Shown one piece after another: positions 13,439 to 15,251 of a DNA stretch of 15,251 bases. Location: positions 1 through 15,251 of the forward strand of contig JAJYBA010000023.1 of the NCBI GenBank assembly GCA_021779235.1, written 5' to 3'. A program made the translations under genes and the position numbers. Under the pieces are notes generated by a model. It searched no databases. It was given only the letters and a program-made list of their open reading frames with translations, and had not been told where the DNA came from. The DNA comes from Bacillota bacterium. Its GTDB lineage: Bacteria; Bacillota; Clostridia; Clostridiales; Clostridiaceae. How positions within the stretch are numbered: position 1 is the first letter of the stretch; each line of letters opens with the position of its first letter.

Positions 13439-14266
13439 ATGAAGTTATTTTTAAATTTTGGATTTGCATGGATTTCTGTTTTATTAACAATTGCTTTAAG
13501 TATTATTTATATATTAAGAAAATTAATTGTACAATCAAAAGGTAAAAATATTTATTTAATATCACTAAATAGAAAACTTAGGAAACACCATAAACTCATA
13601 GGCATAATGTTAGTAATTACAGGACTAGTACATGGTTACTTCTCCTCTGAAAGCATTCTTAGCTTAAACCTCGGAACAGCATCATGGATTATATCTATCT
13701 TACTAGGTTTAAACTGGATGGCAAAAAAATCATTATCAAAATATAAAGGTTGGATTTATTATCATAGAATTTTAACTGTGGCATTTATATTAGCCATTAT
13801 TTTGCATGTAGTTCAAGTTGGTGGTATACAAGTTCATAAGCTCTTACTGGGTAGCGGAACCTCTTCTGGACAAAAGGCTATTGTTAGTGACCTTAATAAA
13901 TCTATACAAGGGGCAACCTTTAAAGATGGTATTTATACAGGTGTGGCAGATGGATATCGGCCTGGACTTAAAGTATCTGTTGAAATTAAGAATAATGTAA
14001 TTACTTCCATTGAAATTATTGAACATAATGAAGTTAACTCAAGATTTTATCAAAAGGCTATGGACACCATTCCACAAGCTATACTTGATAATCAAAGCAC
14101 AGAGGTAGATGCAACTTCTGGAGCAACCTTTACCTCTATAGGTATAATGAATGCAGTAAATGATGCTCTATCACAAGGACTTATCGGTGGGACGTTACCA
14201 AGCACTCAGCAATTGCCACAAAATCGCGGGCATGGTAAGGGTTCTGGAGGAAGAGGAGGTCATTAA
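13439..14266 (+). CDS. Membrane flavocytochrome: bis-heme ferric-reductase-like core fused to FMN-binding domain
   Basis: The 275-residue protein has four to five membrane helices in residues 1-135, then an FMN-binding domain (about 160-245). H51/H65 and H109/H123 are each 14 residues apart on two helices, the arrangement that holds two stacked b-hemes in ferric reductases and NADPH oxidases. The second domain begins 'FKDGIYTGVADGYRPG' and ends in D224-x2-S227-G-A-T230, the Dxx(S/T)GAT motif where ApbE links FMN to threonine; T230 is the predicted site. It would carry electrons across the membrane from quinol or a cytoplasmic donor to an external acceptor. No ApbE or partner dehydrogenase is in the window. 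The C-terminal tail is Gly/His/Arg-rich ('RGHGKGSGGRGGH'), resembling the tail of the Big2 protein. The start has a strong AAGGAGG. Confidence 0.9.
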   Translation: MKLFLNFGFAWISVLLTIALSIIYILRKLIVQSKGKNIYLISLNRKLRKHHKLIGIMLVITGLVHGYFSSESILSLNLGTASWIISILLGLNWMAKKSLSKYKGWIYYHRILTVAFILAIILHVVQVGGIQVHKLLLGSGTSSGQKAIVSDLNKSIQGATFKDGIYTGVADGYRPGLKVSVEIKNNVITSIEIIEHNEVNSRFYQKAMDTIPQAILDNQSTEVDATSGATFTSIGIMNAVNDALSQGLIGGTLPSTQQLPQNRGHGKGSGGRGGH

Positions 14267-14283
14267 ATTTATACCCATACACC

Positions 14284-14308
14284 TGCAAAATTATTAAAGA
14301 GATTTTGC
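14284..14308 (+). terminator. Weak hairpin after the flavocytochrome gene
   Basis: GCAAAAT pairs with ATTTTGC over a 10-nt loop, followed only by TCATTT. The short AT-rich stem and poor T-tract make it a weak terminator at best. Confidence 0.35.
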
Positions 14309-14311
14309 TCA

Positions 14312-14341
14312 TTTACAACTAATATGTTAAAATGTTATATA
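14312..14341 (+). promoter_or_regulatory. Likely promoter of the metallophosphatase gene
   Basis: TTTACA (14312-14317) and TATATA (14336-14341) are 18 bp apart, about 100 nt before the ATG at 14442. Both boxes match consensus moderately well in an AT-rich context. Confidence 0.45.
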
Positions 14342-14441
14342 ATTACAATCAAAGATATGAATGGATAAACATATAATATTTTAATGAACATGAACTATTT
14401 TAAAGCTAATTTAAAACTTTACGGGTAATGGGGGAATTATT

Positions 14442-15251
14442 ATGAATTTAAAGATACTTCACACCAATGACGTACATAGCAGATTTGAAAATTTTGCAAA
14501 GATATCAAAGAAGGTAGAGGAACTTAGAGATGAAAACACTATAGTACTTGATGCCGGAGATTTTCATGATTTCATGAGCATTGAGTTACAGGGAACTAAA
14601 GGCGCTGCTGGTAGTAACTTTTTAAATGTAGCTAGGTATGATGCTGTTACTGTTGGAAATAACGAAGGATTTTCAGGTATAGAAAATATAGAGAATATGA
14701 CTAGTACAGAGTTAATACCTTATCTTTCTTGTAACTTACATAAAGCAGACAGGAGTTCAATAAGAGGAGTAAAAAGAAGCATTATTATTGATAAAGCAGG
14801 GATGAATTTTCTTATAATAGGAGCAACACCTCCTTTAAATGAATTCTTTTCCCTTGAGAATATGTATGCCTCCGACCCAATGGATGAAATACAGAAAGAG
14901 ATTTTTGACAACAAAGGAAAGTATGACATCTGTGTATTATTAAGCCATTTAGGGATAAACAAAGATAGAGAAGTAGCAAAGATAGTAGAAGGAATTGATA
15001 TTATAATAGGTGGACATAGTCATACACTTATGGGTGAAGCTGAAGTCATTAATGATACGATTATTCATCACTCTGGAATGTTTGGAGAGTATCTTGGTGT
15101 TCTTACCATTGAACTTCATAATGGAAGTATAAAGAACTTTTCTTCTGAAAATTTAAATATTAAAGATGTATCTTTACATGATAAGATGCTCAAAGAAATT
15201 TCTAAGCAAAAGGAAATTGCCATTGAGGTCTTAAGTAAACCTTTATTTAAA
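14442..15251 (+). CDS. Metallophosphatase of the 5'-nucleotidase family, 5' part (runs off window)
   Basis: The frame is open from ATG 14442 to the last base (270 codons), so the C-terminus is missing. The start follows a GGGGG site 7 nt upstream. Calcineurin-like metal-binding motifs appear in order: 'HTNDVHSR' (D10, H12), 'DAGDFHD' (D40), 'VGNNEGF' (72-77), 'LLSHLG' (H169) and 'IIGGHSHT' (H192, H194). These define the UshA/CD73-like metallophosphatase domain; a substrate-binding C-terminal domain normally follows. There is no signal peptide, so it should act in the cytoplasm, unlike periplasmic UshA. The usual GNH(D/E) motif reads GNNE, with Asn at residue 74 replacing the catalytic His; related cytoplasmic Bacillus-type proteins may share this but I cannot confirm. 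Substrate unknown; a nucleotide or other phosphoester is likely. Confidence 0.88.
   Translation, partial: MNLKILHTNDVHSRFENFAKISKKVEELRDENTIVLDAGDFHDFMSIELQGTKGAAGSNFLNVARYDAVTVGNNEGFSGIENIENMTSTELIPYLSCNLHKADRSSIRGVKRSIIIDKAGMNFLIIGATPPLNEFFSLENMYASDPMDEIQKEIFDNKGKYDICVLLSHLGINKDREVAKIVEGIDIIIGGHSHTLMGEAEVINDTIIHHSGMFGEYLGVLTIELHNGSIKNFSSENLNIKDVSLHDKMLKEISKQKEIAIEVLSKPLFK

Overview
The window reads as chromosome of a low-GC anaerobic Firmicute, most likely Clostridium sensu lato. The grounds are strongly AT-biased codons, strong AGGAGG-type ribosome sites, several TTG starts, intrinsic terminators, and families common in clostridia: corrinoid methyltransferases with their reductive activator, a Big2 surface protein and a membrane flavocytochrome. 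The species cannot be named from sequence alone. Both ends cut genes.

Layout. 1-621 (+) is the 3' part of a beta-lactamase-like serine hydrolase. 699-1289 (+) is a small lipoprotein with a Thr/Pro linker. 8366 down to 1429 (-) is a tightly packed seven-gene operon: a B12-binding corrinoid protein, two UroD-family methyltransferases, a 2Fe-2S/ASKHA corrinoid activator (RACE), a CobW-type G3E GTPase with a CxCC motif, a small ArsP-like permease, and a third, divergent UroD-family protein. Genes overlap or lie up to 14 nt apart, with one good promoter at the head and a hairpin at the end. 8808-9395 (+) is a ferritin-like di-iron protein with no normal start codon. 11596-9668 (-) is a secreted lamin-tail plus Big2 repeat protein. 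12994-11951 (-) is a CAX-type cation/proton antiporter. 13439-14266 (+) is a membrane flavocytochrome with a bis-heme ferric-reductase core and a covalent-FMN domain. 14442 to the window end (+) is the 5' part of a 5'-nucleotidase-like metallophosphatase.

The operon is the most interesting part. The corrinoid protein would carry the methyl group, the UroD proteins (all with a Zn-type HxC...C triad) would move methyl groups on and off it, and RACE would rescue Co(II). The G3E GTPase and permease are unusual partners and point to a metal or metalloid link, either Zn supply to the methyltransferases or a methylated metal(loid) or other small substrate. No pterin-binding (MtrH/MeTr-type) methyltransferase is present, so both donor and final acceptor are unknown. 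A ~30-bp hairpin motif occurs in near-identical form on both sides of the operon (1395-1425 and 8629-8658).

Intergenic DNA holds several intrinsic terminators, a 103-bp structured element at 9491-9593 that resembles a decayed IS200/IS605 end, a possible small RNA at about 8516-8629, and a structured leader ahead of the antiporter.
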